Shown here in pieces: positions 26,851 through 34,583 of a stretch of 62,098 nucleotides of DNA (positions are counted from its first letter, which is position 1; every line of letters begins with the position of its first letter). The stretch spans positions 1 through 62,098 of the forward strand of contig JAFZGF010000013.1 in assembly GCA_017555565.1 (NCBI GenBank), read 5' to 3'. A program made the translations under genes and the position numbers. Below the pieces are notes generated by a model. The model had not been told where the DNA came from. It saw nothing but the letters and a program-made list of their open reading frames with translations, and did not search any database. Source of the DNA: Oscillospiraceae bacterium. GTDB lineage: Bacteria > Bacillota > Clostridia > Oscillospirales > Ruminococcaceae.

Positions 26851-26882
26851 AAACAGCCACCTGCGGGTGGCTGGTTTATTTT
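26851..26882 (+). terminator. Terminator of the hypothetical membrane protein gene
   Basis: Stem CAGCCACC/GGTGGCTG with a 4-base loop; the T tract is interrupted (GGTTTATTTT). Confidence 0.65.
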
Positions 26883-27327
26883 GAATCTGTTAGAGAAATA
26901 GGGATTTTATGAATATATAAAGGGGACGATATAGGCATTGTCCTCTACACTGGAGAGGTGAAACGGAGAGGGCGTAGCGCCTCTCCTTATAATAAATATG
27001 TATATGCCGATACACACATAAATCTTGTGCGCGTTGCGAACGGATGTGAGCAGAAGCGCTACTGTTTGTAAGGCAATATGGTACATATTCCGCGTTTAGG
27101 GGTGCGGGGGAATCGCAACCCCCGCGCTTTTGGTTACTTTTGGCACCAAAAGTAACGCCAGCGCAGCGTGGTAAAGAGTTTGTGCTTGCTAAAGTGCAAA
27201 GATTCTTCACTTCGTTCAGAATAATGATTCAACCGTCTTTTGATGTGCTACAATCTATTCGACCTATTCAAATTTTTCGCATATTTGCTATTCCACATAT
27301 TCTCATACAGCTGATATCTTAAGCAGA
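26883..27327. repeat. Hairpin-rich intergenic region, no gene
   Basis: About 445 bases without a supported gene. It holds GGAGAGG/CCTCTCC (26965-26986), GCGGGGG/CCCCCGC (27104-27125) and a perfect GTTACTTTTGG-CA-CCAAAAGTAAC palindrome (27133-27156), plus GCAAAGATTCTTC at 27196-27208 shared with the repeat at 12069. These look like remnants of mobile intergenic repeats. Confidence 0.65.
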
Positions 27328-27360
27328 TAAAAAGGGATAAATCATTTGATTTATCCCTTA
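27328..27360 (-). terminator. Terminator of the P-type-ATPase-like gene
   Basis: Perfect 13-bp stem AAGGGATAAATCA/TGATTTATCCCTT with a 2-base spacer, T-rich on the minus-strand exit side, 16 bases beyond the stop. Confidence 0.87.
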
Positions 27361-27375
27361 GAATATAGTGTTTTA

Positions 27376-30264
27376 TCAGTATTTTTTTGCAAATGCGGCC
27401 AGCATTGTCAGCCCCATAAAGCCAAAGCTCAACAGCAACAGACTCAACAGCGGCAGGTGCATAATTGTCTGTGACCAGGTGAACATCAGCGCAAGTACTG
27501 CCCCGATAACCACGCTGGCTATCTGAATCATACTACAGATATTTTCAGCACTTTTTGCACTTTCTGCACTGCAGAAACCAGCCACCAGTGATGGCAGACT
27601 GTCCAGATGAGCCATGCAGGCTTCGCTTTCAGGTGCATACTCTGTAAACTGTGCCAACAGAGCAGCTTCTTTCTGGTTGAGAACGCTTACAAAATCGCTT
27701 GGAATATCATAGATTTCTTCAATAAGATGTTCGTCGATATTGAAGTCTGTGGATGAAAGGATAATGCTTACGCCTTTGTCCATCAGCTTGTCCAGGTTTT
27801 CTTTTACAATGCTCTCTGCTCTGTAGCTGATTACAAACATACCAAACAGCTTACCGCCCACAGCCAGATATACAGGTTTGCGGCCCTGTTTTGTAAACTT
27901 GGCTTCCAGGCTTATCGGTGGCATATTTACATCATATTTTTCCATAAGTGTGCGGTTGCCAACGATAACACGGTTATTGTTTATCCAGGAAACATAACCC
28001 TGGCGTTCGATGTATTCACAGCTGTCAACCGGGTACAGAATATCTGTTTTGCCCTCGATAACATCCATAAACACAGGTCTCATAACATCACATTTTTCAA
28101 TCAAAACGCTGGCGGCATAGATAATGGCCAGGTCAATTCTTTCTTTTTCAAATGTTTTGATACCATGGAGAATTACTGTGCCGGTAGGGAACAGGTGCTT
28201 GGCGTCAAAGTTAACGTGTGTTGTTTTTGACAGCTGGTCGATGCCCTGCCATCCGTTTACCAGTGCGCCCACTTTTTCCAGGCTTTTCTGCATCAGTGCA
28301 CTTGGCACGCTGTTAACAAGTGTCTGTGACAATGGTATCTGCAATGCACTGGCACCTGCGGCACAGAATACTGCTGTGGCCAGGTTTTTGGAAAGTACAA
28401 GGCCCATAACAAAGCATACTGCCGTTACCAGCCAGCTTACTACAGCCAGTTTTCTTGCAGTGTAGTCACTGTTGTGTATTGAAAAACCTGCTTTTACAAA
28501 GTTTGTAATTGCGCCGGTTTTTCTTGATACCAGAATTTTTGGCACTTTTTCATCCAGAGTTCTTGCCAGACGCTTTACTGCGTCGTTGTCGTTTATAATA
28601 TAGCCTGCATTTATGCCGTCAGGCACATTTGCAAGTGTAAGATTTTTGATAATTGTTGTTGTGGCAATTTTCTTGCCCATTGCGTTAAAGCTCATTGCAA
28701 GGCATACAAAAGCGGCGAAAACAGTTACTTCGCTTACATTTACCTTGCCACTGAAAATTACCAGCACCAACAGCTGAACCATAGCCATTACTGCACCCAG
28801 GCTAATAAGACTGTCAGGGGCAGGTGCATTTTTTACAGATGCAAAGCCAGACAATACTGTAGGTAAAAATCCTACAAATGCAATGGCATATATCACTGCA
28901 CAGGCAATGTAGAACAGCATAGGCTGTGCGGCAGGTGAAATAAATGCAGGCACAGGCCAGGAAGCAGCTGCGGCCATATTCAGATATGAAAGAATGCCAC
29001 CGCATACAAAACCCAGCAGCATACGCATTGAAAGAGTCTGTCTGAATTCAAACAGTTCTTCTGTGATATCCACGCTTTCTTCATATGAACCATCGAAAAA
29101 TTCGCTCTGAACAATATATTCTTCAAATACTTCTTCGCTTTCTTCCTCGGCTTCAGGCGGGATTACCACTGTCTGCTGTGGTGTTGTGCTTTCTTCGGAT
29201 TCTTCTTCATCATCAAATTCCGGTATATAACCTGTCATCTGTTCGCTTGCCAGGGCGTCCTTTGCCTGGGCTTCGATTACTGCAGTGTAAATGTTATTGA
29301 TGATGTTGTTTTCAGAAATGACATTGTCTTTTTTGTCTTCTGGTGCAGGTTTTGTAATCTCTTTTGTTGTTTCTTCTTTAACTTTAACAGCAGGAATTTC
29401 TTTGGTGATTTCCTTTGTTTCTTCCTTGATGCTGATTTCAGATTTTTCTGCAGAAATTTCAGCTGTAGAAGCCTGCTGTGATTTTTTGCGCTGTTCCAGT
29501 ATGCGTTTTGCCAGGCTGTCAGGGTCTTTGTCGTCGCCCAACATAGCACTCAGGCTGTCAGCACGTTTTTTGGTTTCCCGTTTAAACACAGTTTTGGTGC
29601 TTGTATCATCAGCTTTTTCAACTGTTTTTACAGCAACTGCTGGCTGTGGTTCTTCTTTTGGAACATCCATTTCCAGCGTCCGGGCATATACATCGCCTGC
29701 AGTTTTTACAATAGGCATATCCTTTGTGATTTCATCTTTTCTGCGGGCTTTTTTCTTTCTCTTTTCTTCCTCTTCTTCCAGAGTTTCTATATTGAGAGAA
29801 AGGGAGTCTGTAATGTATTTTCTTTTGAAAAATCCGCCTTTTTTGCGTTTTACCTGCAATTCGCTGGTTTCTTCAGGGGATTTTGTTACGATAACAGACT
29901 GGGTGAAGAACTTCATAAAATTCTCATCTATGTAATCTTCACTTTTTTTGCTTACATACTCGGTGTCAGCAAACTGGGCATCCAGTTCTTCAGAAACAAA
30001 AGACTGCTGTTTTGGCTGCGGCTGAACAGGTTCGGCCTGTTTTTTCTCCGGCTGTTCTGTGTTGTTTATAAACCGTGACAGAGTAGCTTTGTCTTTTTCT
30101 GAAATCCGGCTTTGTTTCTGAGGTTCAGGGATATTCTGCCGTGGTGTTTCGTCGGCAGGTTTGTTTTCCGGCTCTATAACTGCTGTTGCAGTTGGAACAG
30201 TCTGTGTCTGTTGTCTGCGGAGCTTTATCTCCTCCAGAATTTTATCTATATCTGACTGTGGCAA
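27376..30264 (-). CDS. Degenerate P-type-ATPase-like membrane protein with long disordered N-terminus
   Basis: A 962-residue protein. Residues 1-400 are low complexity and charged (E, K, T, P, Q), starting with a short helix PQSDIDKILEEIK. From about 414 come four hydrophobic helices, a 70-residue loop, two helices, a 250-residue cytosolic part and two last helices: the layout of P1B-type metal ATPases. LVNSVPSALMQKSLEKVG and GALVNGWQGIDQLSK align with the segment before the phosphorylation site, but DKTGT is replaced by DAKHLFPTG (Asp about 687), TGES reads KTGA, and GDGxND is absent. It is probably not an ion pump. I start at TTG 30264, seven bases after AAAGGAGG. It follows rlmB by 33 bases. 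Confidence 0.82.
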   Translation of the reverse strand: MPQSDIDKILEEIKLRRQQTQTVPTATAVIEPENKPADETPRQNIPEPQKQSRISEKDKATLSRFINNTEQPEKKQAEPVQPQPKQQSFVSEELDAQFADTEYVSKKSEDYIDENFMKFFTQSVIVTKSPEETSELQVKRKKGGFFKRKYITDSLSLNIETLEEEEEKRKKKARRKDEITKDMPIVKTAGDVYARTLEMDVPKEEPQPAVAVKTVEKADDTSTKTVFKRETKKRADSLSAMLGDDKDPDSLAKRILEQRKKSQQASTAEISAEKSEISIKEETKEITKEIPAVKVKEETTKEITKPAPEDKKDNVISENNIINNIYTAVIEAQAKDALASEQMTGYIPEFDDEEESEESTTPQQTVVIPPEAEEESEEVFEEYIVQSEFFDGSYEESVDITEELFEFRQTLSMRMLLGFVCGGILSYLNMAAAASWPVPAFISPAAQPMLFYIACAVIYAIAFVGFLPTVLSGFASVKNAPAPDSLISLGAVMAMVQLLVLVIFSGKVNVSEVTVFAAFVCLAMSFNAMGKKIATTTIIKNLTLANVPDGINAGYIINDNDAVKRLARTLDEKVPKILVSRKTGAITNFVKAGFSIHNSDYTARKLAVVSWLVTAVCFVMGLVLSKNLATAVFCAAGASALQIPLSQTLVNSVPSALMQKSLEKVGALVNGWQGIDQLSKTTHVNFDAKHLFPTGTVILHGIKTFEKERIDLAIIYAASVLIEKCDVMRPVFMDVIEGKTDILYPVDSCEYIERQGYVSWINNNRVIVGNRTLMEKYDVNMPPISLEAKFTKQGRKPVYLAVGGKLFGMFVISYRAESIVKENLDKLMDKGVSIILSSTDFNIDEHLIEEIYDIPSDFVSVLNQKEAALLAQFTEYAPESEACMAHLDSLPSLVAGFCSAESAKSAENICSMIQIASVVIGAVLALMFTWSQTIMHLPLLSLLLLSFGFMGLTMLAAFAKKY

Positions 30265-30297
30265 ATCCAGCCCTCCTTTACTCAAGAATCAAATATC

Positions 30298-31053
30298 TTA
30301 TTTACCCAGATTTCTCTGACGGCTGATTTCGTACATGATAACGCCTGCTGCAACAGAAGCATTAAAGGAGTCAACACCTGAACCTGCGTTGTGCATTGGA
30401 ATGGATACAACGTCGTCACACAGGCTTTTTACCAGTGGCTGTACACCTTTGCCTTCACTGCCTACAACCAGGGCAATAGGGCCAGTAAGATTGTGTTTGT
30501 ACAGTGGCTGTGCGTTCATATCAGCAGAGTATACAAAAATATTGTTTTCTTTCAGATTTCTTACAGCCTGGGCAATGTTTGCCACTTTTGCAATTGGCAG
30601 TCTCATAGAAGCGCCTGCACTTGTTTTGTGCACTACGCTTGTTACAGAAACACCGCCGCGTTTTGGAATAATTACGCCGTGTGCACCCATCAGATATGCA
30701 CTTCTGATAATTGCACCCAGGTTGTGTGGGTCTTCGATGCCGTCACACAGAATGATAAATGGGCTTTCGCCTTTTTCTTCTGCATTTCTCAGAATCTGTG
30801 CAATGGAAACATATTCCACTGTGCTGGCGTATGCAGCGATACCCTGGTGGTTGTCACTGCCGCACATATTTTTCAGTTTTACAGGGTGTACTTTTTTTAC
30901 TACAGCACCGCATTCTTTTGCCAGGGCGATGTAGTAGTTCTGTGTGCTTGGGTTCAGGCTTTCGCTTATAAAAACGGTATCAACACCTTCTTTTTTCTTC
31001 AGAAGTTCTGTTACAGGGTTTTTACCGTAGATGAGTTCGTCATTGTTCTGCAT
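30298..31053 (-). CDS. rlmB: 23S rRNA (guanosine-2'-O-)-methyltransferase, RlmB/TrmH family
   Basis: A 251-residue SPOUT-class methyltransferase. The N-terminal substrate-binding domain (LIYGKNPVTELL, VDTVFISE) is followed by the three SPOUT motifs: DGIEDPHNLGAIIRSA, VVGSEGKGV and SIPMHNAGSGVDSFNASVAA, which form the knotted S-adenosylmethionine site. RlmB methylates G2251 of 23S rRNA in E. coli; TrmH relatives modify tRNA, so the exact target is assigned by similarity. It is directly upstream of the P-type-ATPase-like gene on the same strand. Confidence 0.93.
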   Translation of the reverse strand: MQNNDELIYGKNPVTELLKKKEGVDTVFISESLNPSTQNYYIALAKECGAVVKKVHPVKLKNMCGSDNHQGIAAYASTVEYVSIAQILRNAEEKGESPFIILCDGIEDPHNLGAIIRSAYLMGAHGVIIPKRGGVSVTSVVHKTSAGASMRLPIAKVANIAQAVRNLKENNIFVYSADMNAQPLYKHNLTGPIALVVGSEGKGVQPLVKSLCDDVVSIPMHNAGSGVDSFNASVAAGVIMYEISRQRNLGK

Positions 31054-31171
31054 AAATTGCTCCTTATATAAGATAATATAAATTCAAATACTATATTCTT
31101 TAAGTATATCAAATAAATATATTTTTTTAAAGGAGTTTTTGCCTTAAATATTGGGTTTTTAAAATATTTTT

Positions 31172-31423
31172 TTAAAATAATACAATCAGTAATGTGGTGA
31201 CTATCGACAACATTCCCAGTAACAATGCAACTGCCTGCAGGTTTATTCTGATTCTGGGCATTCTGTCTCTTATTTTTACCTTTTGCAGAATCTCCTGGGC
31301 TTCTTTTCGGGTAGCAGCCACATCAATTTTCTGCTGGTGAGGGCTCAGGAACACCAGTATTTTCTCAATATTTTTATTTTCCGTGTCTTTTATTTCAATT
31401 ACACTGTGTTGCAGACCTTTCAT
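31172..31423 (-). CDS. Small single-pass membrane protein, unknown
   Basis: An 83-residue protein with a soluble, charged N-terminal part (about 60 residues; KNIEKILVFLSPHQQKID) and one C-terminal hydrophobic helix (AVALLLGMLSIVTTLLIVLF), as in tail-anchored proteins. TTTGGAGGGTCT precedes the ATG, a strong ribosome site. I do not recognise the family. It is upstream of rlmB on the same strand with 118 bases between, and divergent from the repeat array and glycosylase gene. Confidence 0.72.
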   Translation of the reverse strand: MKGLQHSVIEIKDTENKNIEKILVFLSPHQQKIDVAATRKEAQEILQKVKIRDRMPRIRINLQAVALLLGMLSIVTTLLIVLF

Positions 31424-31513
31424 AGACCCTCCAAATTGTTAATATTCTGTGAATTTATGCAATCGGTAAAATTGTGAATAAAAAAGTAAAGTGAAAATTA
31501 CAGTTTGTTAACT

Positions 31514-31645
31514 TGTCGAAAACTTTATTTGTTGAAAACTCTGTTGAAAAGGTTGAAAAGTCCTTAAAAATAAGGGTTTTTTCATCAGTTTTATATGTTG
31601 AAAGCCAAGAGTTTTCAACACAGTGTGGAAAACTGTGTTTAAAAC
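31514..31645. repeat. Array of TGTTGAAAAC-like decamers
   Basis: Eight near-copies of TGTTGAAAAC occur in 132 bases: starts at 31514, 31530, 31542, 31551, 31596, 31624 and 31636, and one inverted copy at 31611-31620. Two inverted-repeat pairs result (GTTGAAA/TTTTCAAC and AACACAGT/ACTGTGTT). The 386-base gap between two divergent genes holds nothing else except a promoter. TGTGGAAAA is one mismatch from the DnaA box TGTGGATAA, but no exact box is present. Confidence 0.6.
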
Positions 31646-31748
31646 TTTTTGTAATATGTCAACAAGTCAATTGTTATTTGCAACAAAATTTATATAGAAA
31701 GTTTGGCTTTTTATGTCTTGATTTATTCAAAAGTAAATTTTCCATATT

Positions 31749-31777
31749 TTGCACAGTTTGTAAAAATATGGTATAAT
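31749..31777 (+). promoter_or_regulatory. Promoter for the glycosylase gene
   Basis: TTGCAC, 17 bases, TATAAT, 32 bases before the start codon and about 100 bases downstream of the decamer array. Confidence 0.65.
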
Positions 31778-31809
31778 GTATACAAAATATGCAAAGAAGT
31801 GAGAAAAAT

Positions 31810-32649
31810 ATGAATATAAACAGTGTATATGCAGAAAATACAGTTGTTTTCAAGGGAATAGTAGACTATGACCTGGCCCAGACTTTTAACTGTGGGCAGT
31901 GCTTCCGCTGGGATGAAAACAACGGAATCTGGCAGGGTTTTGCCGGAAAATACCCGTGCAAAGTCTGGATAAAAGAAACTGAGCTGTATGTTGAAAGTCT
32001 GACAGATGTTGAAAACAGCGCAGAGTTTAAAGAATATATGGCACATTACTTGGGGCTGGACCTTGATTACGCCCGGCTGAAACAGCAGTTTGCTGCTGAT
32101 GCCACAATGGCCCAGGCCATAGAGTATGCACCAGGCATCAGAGTGCTGAATCAGCCTTTCTTTGAAACCCTGCTTACTTTTATTATCAGTCGGAACAACA
32201 ATATTCCCCGCATAAAGAAAATCGTGGACCGGATGGCACAGACTTACGGCACAAAAACCGGTGATTTGTGGGCTTTCCCAACAGCAGAACAGCTGAAGAA
32301 TGTTTCAATTGAAGAATATAACCAATTGCGAATGGGCTTCCGTTCAAAATATATATTTGATGCGGTGCAGAAAGTGTTGAGCGGTGAAATAGACGAAGCC
32401 ACAGTAAAAAGCCTGCCTTATGCCGAGGCCCAGAAATATCTGATGAAAATCAAGGGCGTAGGGCCAAAGGTGGCAGACTGTGTACTGCTGTTTTCCTGCG
32501 AGAAGTACGAAAGCTTCCCTAAAGATGTGTGGATAAACCGTGCCCTGGCCCAGATGTTCCCGCAGGGCCTGCCAGAATGTATCAAAGGTATGGAAGGCAT
32601 CGCCCAACAATATATTTTCCATTATGCAAGATTTAATCTTGAAAAATAA
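31810..32649 (+). CDS. ogg: 8-oxoguanine DNA glycosylase/AP lyase (OGG1-like)
   Basis: A 279-residue base-excision repair enzyme of the HhH-GPD superfamily, removing 8-oxoguanine from DNA. The N-terminal beta domain contains AQTFNCGQCFRW, typical of OGG1-like proteins; the helix-hairpin-helix with the Schiff-base lysine is MKIKGVGPKVADC (Lys220), and the activating aspartate is in PKDVWINR (Asp239). It is bifunctional by family knowledge. I prefer ATG 31810, preceded by GAAGTGAG, over the in-frame ATG at 31789. fba follows after 60 bases without a terminator. Confidence 0.92.
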   Translation: MNINSVYAENTVVFKGIVDYDLAQTFNCGQCFRWDENNGIWQGFAGKYPCKVWIKETELYVESLTDVENSAEFKEYMAHYLGLDLDYARLKQQFAADATMAQAIEYAPGIRVLNQPFFETLLTFIISRNNNIPRIKKIVDRMAQTYGTKTGDLWAFPTAEQLKNVSIEEYNQLRMGFRSKYIFDAVQKVLSGEIDEATVKSLPYAEAQKYLMKIKGVGPKVADCVLLFSCEKYESFPKDVWINRALAQMFPQGLPECIKGMEGIAQQYIFHYARFNLEK

Positions 32650-32709
32650 CAACGGAAGTGTTATTATATAATCAAAACATAGATATTTTTTTAACAAAGG
32701 AGATATATT

Positions 32710-33573
32710 ATGCTCGTTAATGCAAGAGACATGCTTATCAAAGCAAGAAAAGAAGGTTATGCGGTTGGTCAGTTCAACATCAATAACCTGGAATGGACAA
32801 AGGCAGTTCTGCTGACAGCACAGGAATGCAACAGCCCTGTTATCCTGGGTGTTTCTGAAGGTGCTGGCAAATATATGACTGGCTTCAAAACAGTTGCAGC
32901 AATGGTTAAAGCTATGGTTGAAGAACTGAACATCACAGTTCCAGTAGCACTCCACCTTGACCACGGCACATACGAAGGCGCACAGAAATGCATCGAAGCT
33001 GGCTTTACATCAGTTATGTTTGACGGCAGCCACTACGGTATTGAAGAAAACATCGCAAAGACAAAAGAAATCGTTGCTATGGCACACGCAAAAGGTATTT
33101 CTGTTGAAGCAGAAGTTGGCTCTATCGGCGGCGAAGAAGACGGCGTAACAGGTAAAGGCGAAGTTGCAGATGCACAGGAATGTGCAATGATCGCAGGCCT
33201 TGGTATCGACTTCCTGGCAGCAGGTATCGGCAATATCCACGGCAAATACCCAGCAAACTGGCAGGGTCTTGATTTTGAAGCTCTGGAAAAAATCATGAAC
33301 GCTACAGACGGTATGCCACTGGTTCTTCACGGCGGTACAGGTATCCCAGCTGAAATGATTCAGAAATCTATCGCTCTGGGCGTTGCAAAAATCAATGTAA
33401 ACACAGAATGTCAGCTGTCATTTGCTGAAGCTACAAGAAAATACATCGAAGCAGGCAAAGACCAGCAGGGTAAAGGCTATGACCCAAGAAAACTGCTTGC
33501 ACCTGGTTTTGAAGGTATCAAAGCTACAGTAAAAGAAAAAATGGAACTGTTCGGTTCAGTAGGCAAAGCTTAA
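32710..33573 (+). CDS. fba: Fructose-bisphosphate aldolase, class II
   Basis: A 287-residue zinc-dependent aldolase cleaving fructose-1,6-bisphosphate to the two triose phosphates. Zinc-ligand and catalytic segments are HLDHGTYE (near residue 82), EAEVGSIGGEEDG, GNIHGKYP and LVLHGGTGIP, with KINVNTECQ binding phosphate; length is normal. A related tagatose-bisphosphate specificity cannot be excluded. AAAGGAG precedes the ATG. The transcript probably starts upstream of this gene or reads through from the glycosylase; a terminator follows. Confidence 0.96.
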   Translation: MLVNARDMLIKARKEGYAVGQFNINNLEWTKAVLLTAQECNSPVILGVSEGAGKYMTGFKTVAAMVKAMVEELNITVPVALHLDHGTYEGAQKCIEAGFTSVMFDGSHYGIEENIAKTKEIVAMAHAKGISVEAEVGSIGGEEDGVTGKGEVADAQECAMIAGLGIDFLAAGIGNIHGKYPANWQGLDFEALEKIMNATDGMPLVLHGGTGIPAEMIQKSIALGVAKINVNTECQLSFAEATRKYIEAGKDQQGKGYDPRKLLAPGFEGIKATVKEKMELFGSVGKA

Positions 33574-33582
33574 TTCAATATT

Positions 33583-33614
33583 TAAAGGCGCTGTTTCCAG
33601 CGCCTTTTGTTTTA
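33583..33614 (+). terminator. Terminator of fba
   Basis: Stem AAAGGCGCTG/CAGCGCCTTT with a 4-base loop and a T-rich tail. Confidence 0.88.
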
Positions 33615-33711
33615 TGACGTTAAATCTATGCTCTTTTTAGCCATTCTACTGTTAATCGGTTGATAAATTTACACCTCACTGTTAAGATTACATACAGAGG
33701 AGAGGTGAATT

Positions 33712-34500
33712 ATGACAAATTACAATTTGAACAAAACAGAATTCGGCAATTTTGTAAGCAACCTTAGAAAAGAAAAAGGAATAACACAAAAGGAACTGGC
33801 ACGGCAGTTGTTTGTGTCGGATAAGGCTGTATCAAAATGGGAGACTGGTCAGAGTATACCTGACGTAGCATTGTTGATACCATTGGCAGAGATACTTGGC
33901 GTAACAGTTACAGAGTTGCTGGAATGTCATAGGATGGAAAAAACACTTCGGGCAGAAGATGTGGAAAAAATAGTGAAAAAAGCTGTTTCATATAAGGAAA
34001 CAGAAAAAAATACAGTAAATAAAAAATGGATTATTCCATATAGTATTTGTGCAATAATCGCCATAGTGCAAATGTATTATTTCAGATACGTTGTTGCCCT
34101 TGGACCTCTGATGGCAAATATGCTTGTACCTCACCTGCTGTCTGTGCTTTTTGGCGCATATTTCTGCCTTTTTGCAAAAAGAAAACTGCCTGAATTTTAT
34201 GATGAAAACAGAATAAGTTTTATTTCAGATGGTATTCTGCGAATGAATATCCCTGGTGTCGCTTTTAATAATTCAAACTGGCCAAATATTGTGGGGTATA
34301 TCCGTATGTGGTGCATTGTGTGTATGGTGTTTTTGCCTGCCATTTTTATATTGTGTGACAGTGCAATCATTGATGTACTTTTTGAAATAGGATTGCACAC
34401 AGATGCGGCAATCAATATGTCAACAATGGGGTTTACAATGGCTTTTCTGTTGTTTACGTTGGTTATACCGATATATTTTATAGGTAGAAAATACGAATAA
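33712..34500 (+). CDS. XRE-family DNA-binding protein with C-terminal membrane domain
   Basis: A 262-residue protein with a helix-turn-helix at residues 10-70 (LRKEKGITQKELARQLFVS, then KAVSKWETGQSIPD) and about five hydrophobic helices from residue 105 onwards. The HTH is close to that of the 1628-2335 protein while the membrane parts differ, so the two are separate members of a one-component, membrane-tethered regulator class. The sensed signal is unknown. GAGAGGTG precedes the ATG. It is monocistronic. Confidence 0.85.
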   Translation: MTNYNLNKTEFGNFVSNLRKEKGITQKELARQLFVSDKAVSKWETGQSIPDVALLIPLAEILGVTVTELLECHRMEKTLRAEDVEKIVKKAVSYKETEKNTVNKKWIIPYSICAIIAIVQMYYFRYVVALGPLMANMLVPHLLSVLFGAYFCLFAKRKLPEFYDENRISFISDGILRMNIPGVAFNNSNWPNIVGYIRMWCIVCMVFLPAIFILCDSAIIDVLFEIGLHTDAAINMSTMGFTMAFLLFTLVIPIYFIGRKYE

Positions 34501-34504
34501 TACA

Positions 34505-34540
34505 GGCAACTCTGTTTCGGCGGAGTTGCCCTTTTTTATA
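34505..34540 (+). terminator. Terminator of the second membrane XRE gene
   Basis: Stem GGCAACTC/GAGTTGCC with a 10-base loop followed by CTTTTTT. Confidence 0.87.
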
Positions 34541-34583
34541 AATATGTTAGAATATAGGTATCAACTATGAAAGGCTCATTACT

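Noticed and set aside
30264-30297. Functional FliM-like CheY-binding motif at the start of the P-type-like protein
   Set aside because: The LPQSDIDKIL similarity is short and there are no flagellar genes in the window; insufficient to claim function.
31500-31690. Replication origin (oriC) near the decamer array
   Set aside because: No exact TTATCCACA boxes, no dnaA, dnaN or rpmH nearby and no GC-skew evidence; kept only as a motif array.
31513-31776. 87-codon frame through the decamer array
   Set aside because: Explained by the repeats; no ribosome site.
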